A stretch of DNA of 64,000 nucleotides, from contig NZ_CP039888.1 of NCBI RefSeq assembly GCF_005221325.1, positions 434,001 to 498,000 on the forward strand, written 5' to 3'. Source of the DNA: Agrobacterium tumefaciens. Its GTDB lineage: Bacteria > Pseudomonadota > Alphaproteobacteria > Rhizobiales > Rhizobiaceae. The position numbers and the translations under genes are program-made. This document shows, piece by piece, positions 16,981-28,559 of the stretch. Position 1 is the first letter of the stretch. The number at the start of each line of letters is the position of its first letter. The notes under the pieces are model-generated. The model did no database searches, was not told where the DNA came from, and was given only the letters and a program-made list of their open reading frames with translations.

Positions 16981-17003
16981 CTTAATTCCGGTGGCAGGAC
17001 TGA

Positions 17004-18713
<1,710 letters not shown>

Positions 18714-19010
18714 TTAGCCGATGATACCCATGATGTCGGCTTCCTTCATGATCAGAAGGTCTTCGCCGTCGAGCTTGACTTCGGTGCCCGACCACTTGCC
18801 GAACAGGACGCGATCGCCAACCTTGACGTCGAGAGCGACGACCTTGCCGGCCTCATCGCGCGCGCCGGAACCGACGGCGACGATTTCGCCTTCCTGCGGC
18901 TTTTCCTTGGCGGTATCGGGAATGATGATGCCGCCCTTGGTCTTTGCTTCGGACTCAACGCGACGAACGACGACGCGATCATGAAGCGGGCGGAAATTGG
19001 TGCTTGTCAT
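18714..19010 (-). CDS. groES: Co-chaperonin GroES
   Basis: A 98-residue co-chaperonin that caps GroEL. The N-terminal [12 protein letters not shown] strand, the mobile loop region ([20 protein letters not shown]) and the final [21 protein letters not shown] barrel strands are all typical. It is the first gene of the operon, 75 nt before groEL. The region upstream carries a CIRCE operator and a probable heat-shock promoter, so double control by HrcA and an RpoH sigma factor is expected. Confidence 0.97.
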   Translation of the reverse strand: MTSTNFRPLHDRVVVRRVESEAKTKGGIIIPDTAKEKPQEGEIVAVGSGARDEAGKVVALDVKVGDRVLFGKWSGTEVKLDGEDLLIMKEADIMGIIG

Positions 19011-19067
19011 TGCCTAATCCCTCGATCAAATGACTTCACGAACCCTTGGAGGCTCGCGTGATGGGTG

Positions 19068-19094
19068 TTAGCACTCCCCTTGTTGGAGTGCCAG
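19068..19094. promoter_or_regulatory. CIRCE operator (HrcA binding site)
   Basis: TTAGCACTC-N9-GAGTGCCAG matches the CIRCE consensus TTAGCACTC-N9-GAGTGCTAA, with two changes near the end of the right arm. It lies between the promoter and the groES start, as usual for HrcA-repressed groESL. Confidence 0.93.
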
Positions 19095-19101
19095 CGAAGC
19101 C

Positions 19102-19131
19102 GAGATAAGGAGCCCTTCTGCCTGAGTCAAG
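19102..19131 (-). promoter_or_regulatory. groESL promoter
   Basis: Reading the minus strand, CTTGACT serves as the -35 element and TATCTC as the -10, with 17 nt between TTGACT and TATCTC, immediately upstream of CIRCE. The CTTG element fits alphaproteobacterial RpoH promoters as well as a housekeeping promoter. Confidence 0.6.
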
Positions 19132-19379
19132 AACGGCCTGTCGGAAAAATTTCATGGCTTATGGTTATCAGCGTTCCATGACAGAAATTTCCCACGCGCA
19201 GCCGAGTGCCGCGACAGGGTTATTTTCGCATGTTGTGGCCGTCGCTGTTCTCAGCGGTATTTGTGTCGATGCTGTGTCGGGCGGGCCGAAGGCCGGGCGT
19301 GCAGCGCTTTTTTCCTTGCCATCGGCGTCCTGCTTTGCCATGTCACGCACACCCTTTTCTCGCAGCCGGAAAGCATCTC

Positions 19380-20228
19380 ATGGCCCATCGCATTCTCACC
19401 CTCGGCGAAATCACTGATGGGTTCGACGTTATTCTTTCGGATGTCTGGGGCGTGCTGCACAATGGCGTCAGCGCCTTTCCGGATGCGGCGGTTGCGCTGC
19501 ACGAAGCCCGCAAGGCCGGCAAGACGGTGGTGCTCATCACCAATTCGCCGCGCCCGGCCCCCGGCGTCATCGCCCAGCTTCGTGTTCTCGGCGTGCCTGA
19601 CGAGGCCTATGACCGTATCATCACCTCGGGCGACGTCACCCGCGGGCTGATCGCCGAAGGTCCGAAAAAAGTCTTCCTGCTCGGCCCGGAGCGGGACATG
19701 CCGCTGCTCGAAGGTCTCGATGTCGAGCGTGTCAGCGAGGCGGAGGCGCAATCCGTGGTCTGCACCGGCTTCTTTGATGACGAGACGGAAACGCCTGAAG
19801 ATTACACCGAAATGCTGAAGGGCTTCATCGCCCGCAAGGTGCCGATGATCTGCGCCAACCCCGATCTGGTGGTGGAGCGCGGCGAGCGCATCATTCCCTG
19901 TGCCGGCGCCATGGCTGCCTATTACGAACAGCTGGGCGGCGAAGTCCGCATTGCCGGCAAGCCGCATGCACCGATCTATGAGGCCTGCCTTGCGGCAGCC
20001 AAAGACGTGCGCGGCGCCTTCCCCAGGGATCGCGTGCTGGCCATCGGCGACGGCATGCCGACGGATGTGAAGGGCGCGATTGCGAGCGGTCTCAACCTTC
20101 TTTATATCAGCGGCGGCATTCACGCCGCCGAATATACGCTGAACGGCCAGACGGATGAGGCGCTTCTGAACGCCTATCTCAAGGGGCAGGGTGCCGCCCC
20201 CGGCTGGTGGATGCCCCGCCTTGCCTGA
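19380..20228 (+). CDS. HAD-superfamily class IIA hydrolase (TIGR01459-like)
   Basis: A phosphatase-like protein of 282 residues from the ATG at 19380 (MAHRILTLGEI). HAD motif I appears as ILSDVWGVLHNG, where the second Asp of the usual DxD is Trp, a pattern typical of this subgroup. Motif II is LITNSPRP, and motif IV is LAIGDGMPTDVKGA. The class IIA cap lies between motifs II and III. The physiological substrate is unknown; relatives act on sugar phosphates or nucleotides. The longer frame to 19206 is not protein-like upstream of 19380. Confidence 0.85.
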   Translation: MAHRILTLGEITDGFDVILSDVWGVLHNGVSAFPDAAVALHEARKAGKTVVLITNSPRPAPGVIAQLRVLGVPDEAYDRIITSGDVTRGLIAEGPKKVFLLGPERDMPLLEGLDVERVSEAEAQSVVCTGFFDDETETPEDYTEMLKGFIARKVPMICANPDLVVERGERIIPCAGAMAAYYEQLGGEVRIAGKPHAPIYEACLAAAKDVRGAFPRDRVLAIGDGMPTDVKGAIASGLNLLYISGGIHAAEYTLNGQTDEALLNAYLKGQGAAPGWWMPRLA

Positions 20229-20271
20229 GAAACGTCTGGCCTAAGCTGGCGTAAAAATTGGATCGACTGCC

Positions 20272-21252
20272 ATGACCGTCTTTCATCGCAATGAAAAAAA
20301 AGAGCCGCTGCCGGAAGCTCTTCGCGGTGGCGTCATCGCGATCGGCAATTTCGATGGCGTGCATCGCGGCCACCGCGCCGTGCTGGACCGTGCTCTGGAG
20401 CTGGCGGAAGCGCGTGGTGTTCCGGCGCTGGTGCTGACCTTCGAGCCGCATCCCCGCTCCGTGTTCCGCCCTGACGTGCCGGTCTTCCGCCTCACACCCG
20501 CACCGTTGAAGGCACGCATTCTCGAGGCCATCGGTTTCCGCTCCGTTATCGAATATCCCTTCGACAGGGAATTCTCACAGCGTTCGGCGGAGGAATTCGT
20601 CACATCCATTCTGGTCGACTGGCTTCACGCCAGCGCCGTCGTTACCGGTTTCGATTTCCATTTCGGCAAGGGTCGCGAAGGCGGTCCGGCATTCCTGATG
20701 GCGGCCGGCAAGCGTCACGGCTTCGACGTGACGCTGGTGGACGCCTTTCGCGATGAGGGGGCGGATGTCGTTTCCTCCAGCCGTATCCGCTCGCTTCTGT
20801 GCGAGGGCGATGTGGCGGGTGCCGCCGGCCTGCTCGGTTATCGCTTCACCGTAGAAAGCGAAGTCATCGGCGGCCAGAAGCTCGGCCGCACATTGGGTTA
20901 TCCGACAGCCAACATGGCGCTGGCACCGGAAACGGAGCTGAAGGCGGGCATTTATGCCGTGCGGTTCCGTCGCCCCGATGGTTCGATCCACGATGGCGTC
21001 GCGAGCTTCGGTTACCGCCCGACGGTGACGGAGAACGGTGCGGCGCTGCTCGAAACCTTCCTGTTCGATTTTTCGGGCGATCTTTATGGGGAAGTCTGTT
21101 CGGTGTCCTTCTTCGGCCACCTGCGCGACGAGCTGAAATTCGACGGGCTCGATCCGCTTGTCGCCCAGATCAGGCGCGATGAAGAAGAGGCGAGGGCGAT
21201 GCTGTCGGGCGTGCGTCCGCTCAGCGAACTGGACGCGAAGATCGCGTTCTGA
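20272..21252 (+). CDS. ribF: Bifunctional riboflavin kinase / FMN adenylyltransferase
   Basis: Makes FMN and FAD from riboflavin. The N-terminal FAD synthetase domain contains IGNFDGVHRGH (nucleotidyltransferase HxGH-type site) and SSSRIRSLLCEGDV. The C-terminal riboflavin kinase domain contains GRTLGYPTANM and GVASFGYRPTV. The 326-residue length is normal. It is followed after about 270 bp by ileS, a ribF-ileS order common in proteobacteria. Confidence 0.96.
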   Translation: MTVFHRNEKKEPLPEALRGGVIAIGNFDGVHRGHRAVLDRALELAEARGVPALVLTFEPHPRSVFRPDVPVFRLTPAPLKARILEAIGFRSVIEYPFDREFSQRSAEEFVTSILVDWLHASAVVTGFDFHFGKGREGGPAFLMAAGKRHGFDVTLVDAFRDEGADVVSSSRIRSLLCEGDVAGAAGLLGYRFTVESEVIGGQKLGRTLGYPTANMALAPETELKAGIYAVRFRRPDGSIHDGVASFGYRPTVTENGAALLETFLFDFSGDLYGEVCSVSFFGHLRDELKFDGLDPLVAQIRRDEEEARAMLSGVRPLSELDAKIAF

Positions 21253-21524
21253 TCGTGTTCGGCTGGCTGCGCCTTGCCGTCGCTTTTCTCTTCCTTTTTG
21301 GTGGGAAACCGCATAAACAACCGTCCATGTCCCAATACCGGTTGAAATTTGCAATTCAGATTGGCCGAATTATTGGCCCGGCCTTCCGCCCGCTCTGAGA
21401 GAGCCGGAAGGTCCGGGATTTTGGCGCTTACATGACATGTGACATATGGCATGGCGCTTTCCGAATTTGCCCTCTTTGCAATTGAGATCGCGCGACTGAT
21501 ACAGCGCGCAACAACGGTACGATT

Positions 21525-24500
21525 ATGAGCGACACCGCAGAAAAACTGGACTATTCCACCACCCTCTATTTGCCGCAGACGGATTTTCCGATGCGTGCCG
21601 GCCTGCCGCAGAAGGAACCGGAAACGGTGAAGCGCTGGCAGGAAATGGGCCTTTACAAACGCCTGCGCGCTTCCGCAGCCGGCCGTGAAAAATTCGTGCT
21701 TCATGACGGCCCGCCCTATGCCAACGGCAATATCCACATCGGCCATGCGCTGAACAAGATCCTGAAGGACGTCATCACCCGCTCGTTCCAGATGCGCGGT
21801 TTCGACGCCAATTACGTGCCCGGCTGGGACTGCCACGGCCTGCCGATCGAATGGAAGATCGAGGAAGCCTATCGCGCCAGGGGCAAGAACAAGGACGAGG
21901 TTCCGGTCAACGAGTTCCGTAAGGAATGCCGTGACTTCGCGGCCGGCTGGATCAAGGTTCAGTCGGAAGAGTTCAAGCGTCTCGGCATCGAGGGTGACTT
22001 CGAAAACCCCTATACGACGATGAACTTCCATGCCGAAGCCCGCATCGCCGGCGAACTCCTGAAGATCGCCCGGAGCGGCCAGCTTTATCGCGGCTCCAAG
22101 CCGATCATGTGGTCGGTCGTCGAGCGCACGGCGCTGGCGGAAGCCGAAGTCGAATACCACGATGTCGAGAGCGACATGATCTGGGTGAAGTTCCCGGTTT
22201 TGAGTGCTTCAGTAAGCCGAGAAAATTTCACGCACCGCGTTGGAATGGAACTCGGTGCTGTAACTGAGGGCGTCTCTCTGAACTCTCCGGAGGCACACGA
22301 ACTATTCGATCAGCACATGGCCCGTGCGTCGGAGCTTGTGGGAAGTTCCGTCGTCATCTGGACAACCACGCCGTGGACGATCCCCGGCAACCGCGCCATC
22401 GCGTTCTCTTCGCGTGTCGAATATGGCCTTTTCGAAGTCGAAAGCGCGCAGAATGATTTTGGCCCGCAGCCCGGTGAAAAGCTGATCTTCGCCAGGAAGC
22501 TTGCCGATGAAGCCGCAGCCAAGGCGAAGCTGACCTTCAAGCTCGTTCGCGACGTGAAAAGCGAAGAACTGGCTGCCATCACCTGCGCCCATCCTTTGGC
22601 ATCGCTCGGTTACGATTTCCCGGTTCCGCTTCTCGATGGCGATCACGTCACCGACGATGCCGGTACGGGTTTCGTGCACACAGCGCCCAGCCACGGCCGC
22701 GAGGACTTTGACGTCTGGACCGCGCATCAGCGCGAGCTGGAAGCGCGCGGCGTTTCGCCGGCCATCCCGTTCCCGGTTGGCGACGATGGTTTCTACACCG
22801 AGGACGCCCCCGGTTTCGGCCCGTCTGCCGAAGGTGGTGCTGCCCGCGTCATGGACGATAACGGCAAGAAGGGCGATGCCAATGAGCGCGTCATCAAGGC
22901 GCTGATCGCTGCCAACAACCTGTTTGCCCGTGGCCGCCTGAAGCACAGCTATCCCCATAGCTGGCGCTCCAAGAAGCCCGTCATCTTCCGCAACACGCCG
23001 CAATGGTTCGTCTATATGGACAAGGAACTGGGTGACGGCACGACGCTGCGCTCGCGTTCGCTAAGCGCCATCGACCAGACCCGCTTCGTTCCGGCCTCCG
23101 GCCAGAACCGCCTGCGCGCCATGATCGAAGGCCGGCCCGACTGGGTTCTGTCGCGCCAGCGCAGCTGGGGCGTGCCGATCGCGGTCTTTGCCGACGAGCA
23201 TGGCGAGGTTCTGGTCGACGAGGCCGTTAACGCCCGCATTCTCGAGGCCTTCGAGGCCGAAGGTGCGGATGCCTGGTTCGCCGAAGGCGCCAAGGAACGG
23301 TTCCTCGGCAATGACCAGGACCATGCCAAGTGGCAACAGGTCATGGACATCCTCGACGTCTGGTTCGATAGCGGTTGCACCCACACCTTCACGCTGGAAG
23401 ACCGCCCGGACATGAAGTGGCCGGCCGACGTCTATCTGGAAGGCTCCGACCAGCATCGCGGCTGGTTCCATTCGTCGCTGCTGGAAAGCTGCGCGACGCG
23501 TGGCCGCGCGCCTTATAACGCCGTTGTCACCCATGGTTTCACCATGGATGAGAAGGGCGAGAAGATGTCCAAGTCGAAGGGCAACGTCGTCTCGCCGCAG
23601 GAAGTCATGAAGGACGCCGGCGCGGATATTCTGCGCCTGTGGGTCATGACGACGGATTATTGGGATGACCAGCGTCTTGGCAAGGCCATCATCCAGACCA
23701 ATGTCGATGCCTATCGCAAGCTGCGCAATACCGTTCGCTGGATGCTCGGAACCCTTGCCCATTTTGAGGGCGAGGAGATCGCCTATGACGATCTGCCGGA
23801 GCTGGAAAAGCTGGTGCTGCATCGCTTGTCCGAACTGGATGGCGTCGTTCGCGAAGGTTATGACGGTTTCGAGTTCAAGAAGATCGCCCGTGCGCTGGTG
23901 GATTTCGCCAATGTCGAGCTTTCGGCCTTCTATTTCGACGTCCGCAAGGACACGCTTTATTGCGACGCGCCGTCGTCGCTGAAGCGCCGGGCATCGCTGT
24001 CGGTCATCGCCAAGCTGTTCGATTGCCTCGTCACATGGCTCGCGCCCATGCTGCCTTTCACCACGGAAGAAGCGTGGCTGTCGCGCTACCCGGATGCGGA
24101 ATCGGTGCATCTCGTCCAGTTCCCGGAAATCCCGGCAAATTGGAAGAATGACGCGCTGGAAGCGAAGTGGGAAAAAATCCGCAAGGTCCGCACCGTCGTA
24201 ACGGGCGCGCTGGAAGTCGAACGCCGTGAAAAGCGCATCGGCTCCTCGCTTGAGGCAGCCCCGGTCGTCCACATTGCCGATGCCGATCTTCTGGCGGCAC
24301 TAAAGGGACAGGACTTCGCCGAAATCTGCATCACCTCGGCCATTTCGGTGGTTGGCGATGAAGGCCCGGCCGATGGCTTCCGCCTGCCGGAAGTCGCGAA
24401 GGTCGTGGTCGAGCAGAAGCTGGCGGAAGGCGTGAAATGCGCCCGTTCGTGGCGCATCACCACCGATGTCGGCTCCGATCCGCAATATCCGGACGTATCG

Positions 24501-24542
24501 GCCCGCGATGCAGCGGCACTGCGTGAGCTTGCTGCGCTCTAG
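21525..24542 (+). CDS. ileS: Isoleucyl-tRNA synthetase
   Basis: Class I synthetase for tRNA-Ile, 1005 residues. The HIGH motif appears in [16 protein letters not shown] near residue 65, and KMSKS in [14 protein letters not shown] near residue 685. The CP1 editing domain contains [16 protein letters not shown] and a threonine-rich site. An extra stretch of roughly 40 residues (about 225-265, starting [10 protein letters not shown]) interrupts the usual link from WVKFPV to the editing domain, with codons less GC-rich than around it. Everything downstream is intact, so the enzyme should be functional. Confidence 0.96.
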   Translation: MSDTAEKLDYSTTLYLPQTDFPMRAGLPQKEPETVKRWQEMGLYKRLRASAAGREKFVLHDGPPYANGNIHIGHALNKILKDVITRSFQMRGFDANYVPGWDCHGLPIEWKIEEAYRARGKNKDEVPVNEFRKECRDFAAGWIKVQSEEFKRLGIEGDFENPYTTMNFHAEARIAGELLKIARSGQLYRGSKPIMWSVVERTALAEAEVEYHDVESDMIWVKFPVLSASVSRENFTHRVGMELGAVTEGVSLNSPEAHELFDQHMARASELVGSSVVIWTTTPWTIPGNRAIAFSSRVEYGLFEVESAQNDFGPQPGEKLIFARKLADEAAAKAKLTFKLVRDVKSEELAAITCAHPLASLGYDFPVPLLDGDHVTDDAGTGFVHTAPSHGREDFDVWTAHQRELEARGVSPAIPFPVGDDGFYTEDAPGFGPSAEGGAARVMDDNGKKGDANERVIKALIAANNLFARGRLKHSYPHSWRSKKPVIFRNTPQWFVYMDKELGDGTTLRSRSLSAIDQTRFVPASGQNRLRAMIEGRPDWVLSRQRSWGVPIAVFADEHGEVLVDEAVNARILEAFEAEGADAWFAEGAKERFLGNDQDHAKWQQVMDILDVWFDSGCTHTFTLEDRPDMKWPADVYLEGSDQHRGWFHSSLLESCATRGRAPYNAVVTHGFTMDEKGEKMSKSKGNVVSPQEVMKDAGADILRLWVMTTDYWDDQRLGKAIIQTNVDAYRKLRNTVRWMLGTLAHFEGEEIAYDDLPELEKLVLHRLSELDGVVREGYDGFEFKKIARALVDFANVELSAFYFDVRKDTLYCDAPSSLKRRASLSVIAKLFDCLVTWLAPMLPFTTEEAWLSRYPDAESVHLVQFPEIPANWKNDALEAKWEKIRKVRTVVTGALEVERREKRIGSSLEAAPVVHIADADLLAALKGQDFAEICITSAISVVGDEGPADGFRLPEVAKVVVEQKLAEGVKCARSWRITTDVGSDPQYPDVSARDAAALRELAAL

Positions 24543-24687
24543 TAATGAAAATGGCCGGATGAATTGCGCTTTGCCTCTTCATCCGGTACACCTGCCTGAA
24601 AATGGCCGGATTTGCACGGCAATGCGGGCTGCCGCCTGCCGAAAGACGATGTCTGGCGAAGTGGGACGGACGGCTGGAAGGGTTTCA

Positions 24688-25326
24688 ATGAAGACGATGC
24701 AGGGTAATGCGCAGGGTTTGGGCATGTTTCGCACGGTTGTTGGCGTCACGACGATAGGCGTGCTGCTAGGCGCCTGCACCAGCCCGACCTACGGTACGGG
24801 CAAGACGGCGGCCGAACAGCTTGTCGACGATCTCGGCAACGCGACCTCGATCACCGGCGACCAGAGCAAGCGCAACCTGAAATACAGCCCCCGCCCGGGC
24901 CTCGTCGTTCCCGCCCAGGCCCGTGCCGAACAGCTCACCACGCCGCAGCAGAACATGGCCAACCGCGAAAACAACCCGCAATGGGTCGAATCGCCGGAAG
25001 AAACCCGTGAACGCCTGCGTGATGAGGCGGATGCCAACAAGAACAACCCGCATTACCGCTCGCCGCTGCTCGCCGGCAACGGCACCGCCGGCCAGATGAC
25101 CGAAAGCCAGAAGTGGGAAGCCTTCCGCAAGGCAAAGGCCGATGCCCAGGGCGGCTCCGTCGTCAACGCCCAGCGCAAGTTCCTGACCGATCCGCCGGTT
25201 GAATATCGCAGCGTTCCGCAGGATCAGCTGACCGATCTCGGTGAGCCCGAGCAGAAGAAGGAAAAGCGCCGCAAGAAAGAAGCGGCTGTCGCCAACACCG
25301 GCAAGAGCTGGTGGAACCCTTTCTGA
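24688..25326 (+). CDS. Lipoprotein of unknown function
   Basis: A 212-residue protein whose N-terminus (MFRTVVGVTTIGVLLGACTS) ends in a lipobox, LGAC, so it should be lipidated and anchored to a membrane from the periplasmic side. The start at 24688 is preceded by a GGAAGG-like site; an internal ATG gives a shorter signal. The mature part is polar and charged, with repeated NN and EE patches and a Lys-rich stretch (EQKKEKRRKKE) before the end. No named domain is recognised. Similar proteins follow ileS in related genomes as I recall, but this was not checked. Confidence 0.75.
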   Translation: MKTMQGNAQGLGMFRTVVGVTTIGVLLGACTSPTYGTGKTAAEQLVDDLGNATSITGDQSKRNLKYSPRPGLVVPAQARAEQLTTPQQNMANRENNPQWVESPEETRERLRDEADANKNNPHYRSPLLAGNGTAGQMTESQKWEAFRKAKADAQGGSVVNAQRKFLTDPPVEYRSVPQDQLTDLGEPEQKKEKRRKKEAAVANTGKSWWNPF

Positions 25327-25395
25327 CAAAAATGACGGGCTGATAAAATAACGGGCTGATGGCCTGCGGGAAAGCCTGTGCCTCCCGCCGGCCGC

Positions 25396-25854
25396 TTAGT
25401 CTTCGAGACGTTTCTCGCGGAAGAATTGCCGCAGGATTTCAGCACTTTCGCTTTCCGCCAGTCCTGAATAGACGTCCGGTGCATGGTGGCAGGTCGGCTG
25501 GCTGAAGAAGCGAACGCCACTCTCCACCGCGCCGCCCTTCGGGTCTTGCGCGCCATAATAGAGCCTGCGGATACGGGCGAATGAAATCGCCGCCGCGCAC
25601 ATGGTGCAGGGCTCCAGCGTTACGTAAAGATCGGCACCGGGCAGGCGTTCCTGTCCCAGAGCCTCGCAGGCCATGCGGATCACGGCGATTTCGGCGTGCG
25701 CCGTCACATCGTTCAATTCACGGGTGCGGTTGCCGGAACGGGCGACGACGCGGCCGTCCAGAACCAGCACGGCGCCGATCGGAACCTCATCCCGCTCAGC
25801 CGCGGAGCGGGCTTCGACAAGCGCCAGTTCCATGAAATGCGTCCTTTCGGCCAT
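25396..25854 (-). CDS. tadA: tRNA-specific adenosine deaminase
   Basis: Converts adenosine-34 to inosine in tRNA-Arg(ACG). The zinc-dependent cytidine-deaminase fold is complete: H53-A-E55 supplies the first zinc ligand and the catalytic Glu, and P82-C-T-M-C86 the two Cys ligands. The 152-residue length fits bacterial TadA, and the C-terminal FFREKR helix is typical of the tRNA-binding form rather than guanine deaminase. It is divergent from the pseudouridine synthase gene with a 71-bp gap, two RNA-modification genes back to back. Confidence 0.93.
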   Translation of the reverse strand: MAERTHFMELALVEARSAAERDEVPIGAVLVLDGRVVARSGNRTRELNDVTAHAEIAVIRMACEALGQERLPGADLYVTLEPCTMCAAAISFARIRRLYYGAQDPKGGAVESGVRFFSQPTCHHAPDVYSGLAESESAEILRQFFREKRLED

Positions 25855-25925
25855 GACGGTTCAATTTCCTCTTAACCCTTGTGCTTGGACCTGATAGGAC
25901 AGCCCAAACAACAGGCAAATAGCAA

Positions 25926-27935
25926 ATGACTTTTAAAGACAAGCCGAAGCGTGACGGCGGCAAAACTTTTGGCGGAGACAGGAAGCCGAAAGGCCCCGGC
26001 AAACCCGCTGCAGAGCGTGAAAAGAAACCGGCGCAAGCCAAGGCTGCGCCCGCTTCTGCCGCCACGGCCGAGGTGGTTGGTGCCGGCAAGCCCGAGCGTA
26101 TCTCGAAAATCATGGCGCGCGCCGGCGTTGCCTCGCGCCGCGATGTCGAGCGCATGATCATGGAAGGCCGCGTGTCGCTGAACGGCGTCTTGCTGGATAC
26201 GCCGGTGGTCAATGCCACGCTCTCCGACAAGATCGAAGTGGACGGCATGCCGATTCGCGGTGCGGAGCGCACCCGCCTCTGGCTTTACCACAAGCCCGCC
26301 GGCCTGGTGACGACCAATTCCGACCCGGAAGGCCGCCCTACTGTTTTCGACAATCTGCCGGGTGAACTGCCGCGCGTACTCTCCATCGGTCGTCTCGATA
26401 TCAATACCGAAGGCCTGCTGCTGCTGACCAATGATGGCGGCCTTTCCCGCGTGCTGGAACTGCCGACCACCGGCTGGCTGCGCCGTTACCGCGTGCGTGC
26501 CCATGGCGAGGTCGATCAGGCCGCCCTCGACAAGCTGAAGGACGGCATTGCCGTCGACGGCGTGCTTTACGGTGCGATCGATGCGACGCTCGACCGCACC
26601 CAGGGCCACAATGTCTGGATCACCATGGGCCTGCGCGAAGGCAAGAACCGCGAAATCAAGAACGTGCTCGGCGCGCTTGGTCTTGAGGTCAATCGCCTGA
26701 TCCGCATTTCCTATGGTCCGTTCCAGCTGGGCGATCTGCCCGAGGGCAAGGTGCTGGAAGTGCGCGGCCGCATGCTGCGTGACCAGCTTGGCCCGCGCCT
26801 TATCGAAGAGGCCGGCGCCAATTTCGACGCGCCGATCTACAATACATCCGTCGATGATGAGGAAGAGGCGCCAGTCAAGCGCGCCAAGTCCGAATGGGCA
26901 AAGGGCGACGCGCCGGAAGGCAAGCCGCGTTTTGAAAAGGCAGCCGGCAAGCCGGAAGACCGCCGCGAAAAAGCGCTCGGACGTCTGGACACCAAACGGG
27001 GCGACAAGCCTGCCGGCAAGTTTGGCGCGAAGCCTGCCGGAAAATTCGGTGGCAAGGGCCGCAATGACGAAGAGGGCGATGATCGTCGCCCCCGCCAGCC
27101 CATCGGCACCAGCCGCACCGCCAATGTCTGGATGGCGCCCGGCGCAAAGCCCACCCGCGATGGCAAGGAACGCAAGTCGTCTGCCCGCGCCGAAGCCGAA
27201 AGCCTGTTCAAGAAGCCGTCCGCCCAGGATGAAGCCCGCCGTAACGTCGTGCGGCATGCTGACGCCGAAGGCGAGTGGATTCGTTCGGACTCCCCCCGTG
27301 AAGAAGAAGGTGGCCGCGGACGCGGTGACCGTCCTGGCCGCGGCGAAAAGAGCTTTGGCGATCGCGGTGGGCGCGGCGGAAAATCTTTCGGTGGCAAACC
27401 TTCGGGCGACCGGCCCTCTGGCGACCGGCCTTTCCGGGATCGCCCGCGTGAAGATGGCGACCGCCCCCGTGGTGAGCGTCCGGCACGCGGCGCAAAGAGC
27501 TTCGGTGATCGCCCTGCACGCGGTGAAAAACCCTTTGGCGACCGCCCCTTCCGTGACCGGCCCCGCGAAGAGGGCGATCGCCCGCGCAGCGACCGTCCGC
27601 GTGGCGAAAGAGCCTTCGGAGATCGCACCGCCCGTGGCGAAAAGCCTGCTGGGGATCGGCCGTTCCGCGATCGGCCGCGTGAGGATGGAGACCGTCCGCG
27701 CGGTGATCGGCCTTTCGGCGACAAGCCGAGAGGTGCAAAACCCGGCGGCAGGCCCGCATCGGGCAAGCCGTCCTTCGGCAAATCCGGCGAGCGTGTCGAA
27801 CGTTCCGGTTTTTCGGGCAAGGGTAAAGGCCCCGGCGGCAATGGTCCCGGTGGCGGCAAGCCGGGCGGCAAAGGCCCGGGTGGCAAACCTTCTGGTGGCA
27901 GGGGAATGACACGTAATGCGGATCGTAGGCGGTGA
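25926..27935 (+). CDS. RluB/RsuA-family rRNA pseudouridine synthase with long basic tail
   Basis: The enzyme core occupies about residues 55-300: an S4 RNA-binding domain (ERISKIMARAGVASRRDVER), then the pseudouridine synthase domain with the catalytic Asp in IGRLDINTEGLLLLTNDGG. RluB-type activity on 23S rRNA is likely. A lysine-rich leader (1-50) and a low-complexity C-terminal tail of about 370 residues make it 669 residues, far longer than E. coli RluB. The tail includes three near-repeats of DRPFRDRPRE-x-GDRPR (residues 495-600) and ends in Gly/Lys/Pro. The 3' end overlaps rsmD by 20 bp. Confidence 0.9.
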   Translation: MTFKDKPKRDGGKTFGGDRKPKGPGKPAAEREKKPAQAKAAPASAATAEVVGAGKPERISKIMARAGVASRRDVERMIMEGRVSLNGVLLDTPVVNATLSDKIEVDGMPIRGAERTRLWLYHKPAGLVTTNSDPEGRPTVFDNLPGELPRVLSIGRLDINTEGLLLLTNDGGLSRVLELPTTGWLRRYRVRAHGEVDQAALDKLKDGIAVDGVLYGAIDATLDRTQGHNVWITMGLREGKNREIKNVLGALGLEVNRLIRISYGPFQLGDLPEGKVLEVRGRMLRDQLGPRLIEEAGANFDAPIYNTSVDDEEEAPVKRAKSEWAKGDAPEGKPRFEKAAGKPEDRREKALGRLDTKRGDKPAGKFGAKPAGKFGGKGRNDEEGDDRRPRQPIGTSRTANVWMAPGAKPTRDGKERKSSARAEAESLFKKPSAQDEARRNVVRHADAEGEWIRSDSPREEEGGRGRGDRPGRGEKSFGDRGGRGGKSFGGKPSGDRPSGDRPFRDRPREDGDRPRGERPARGAKSFGDRPARGEKPFGDRPFRDRPREEGDRPRSDRPRGERAFGDRTARGEKPAGDRPFRDRPREDGDRPRGDRPFGDKPRGAKPGGRPASGKPSFGKSGERVERSGFSGKGKGPGGNGPGGGKPGGKGPGGKPSGGRGMTRNADRRR

Positions 27936-28473
27936 GTTCCGCGGCCGGACACTGGCCGCGCCGAAATCGAATTCCATTCGTCCGACTATCGACAGGACGC
28001 GGGAAAGCCTCTTCAACATCCTGAGCCACGCATATCCGGAAAGTCTTGACGGTACGCGCGTGCTGGACGTTTTTGCCGGAACCGGCGCGGTGGGGCTGGA
28101 AGCCCTGTCGCGCGGCTGTCGGGTGGCTCTCTTCGTCGAAAACGGCGTCGAGGGCAGGGGGCTTTTATGGGAAAATATCGATGCGCTCGGCCTGCATGGC
28201 CGCGCCCGCATTTTGCGGCGTGATGCCACCAAGCTCGGTGGCGTCAATAATATCGAGCCCTTCGATCTTCTCTTCGCCGATCCGCCCTATGGCCATGGCC
28301 ATGGCGAGAAGGCTTTTGCGGCAGCCCATGGCGGCGGCTGGCTGACACCCGGCGCGCTCGCCATTCTGGAAGAGCGAGGCGACGTGACGGTCACGGTCGA
28401 GCCGGTATTCAAGCTGCTCGAAAGCCGGATTTTCGGCGACACGAAGATGCATTTCTATCGCTACGAGCCCTGA
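27916..28473 (+). CDS. rsmD: 16S rRNA (guanine-966-N2)-methyltransferase RsmD
   Basis: A 185-residue SAM-dependent methyltransferase that modifies G966 of 16S rRNA. It opens with the family signature MRIVGGEFRGRTLAAP; motif I is VLDVFAGTGAVGLEALSRG, and the catalytic motif IV is LLFADPPYGHG, the DPPY form of N2-methyltransferases. It overlaps the pseudouridine synthase gene by 20 bp, so two ribosomal RNA modification enzymes share a message. Confidence 0.95.
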   Translation: MRIVGGEFRGRTLAAPKSNSIRPTIDRTRESLFNILSHAYPESLDGTRVLDVFAGTGAVGLEALSRGCRVALFVENGVEGRGLLWENIDALGLHGRARILRRDATKLGGVNNIEPFDLLFADPPYGHGHGEKAFAAAHGGGWLTPGALAILEERGDVTVTVEPVFKLLESRIFGDTKMHFYRYEP

Positions 28474-28559
28474 CGGGAGACTTCCCGTCACGCCACGGTC
28501 TTGTCTTGTTTGCGCAATAGGCAGAGCCTTTACCGTGGTAATCTTTTTGGGTGTTTCGC

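Noticed and set aside
19206-19379. Upstream extension of the HAD gene frame
   Set aside because: The translation is not protein-like and the family signature begins right after the ATG at 19380.
25872-28247. A 791-codon minus-strand frame opposite the pseudouridine synthase gene
   Set aside because: The repetitive Ala/Arg/Thr-rich translation mirrors the repeats on the plus strand. The plus strand has clear catalytic motifs.
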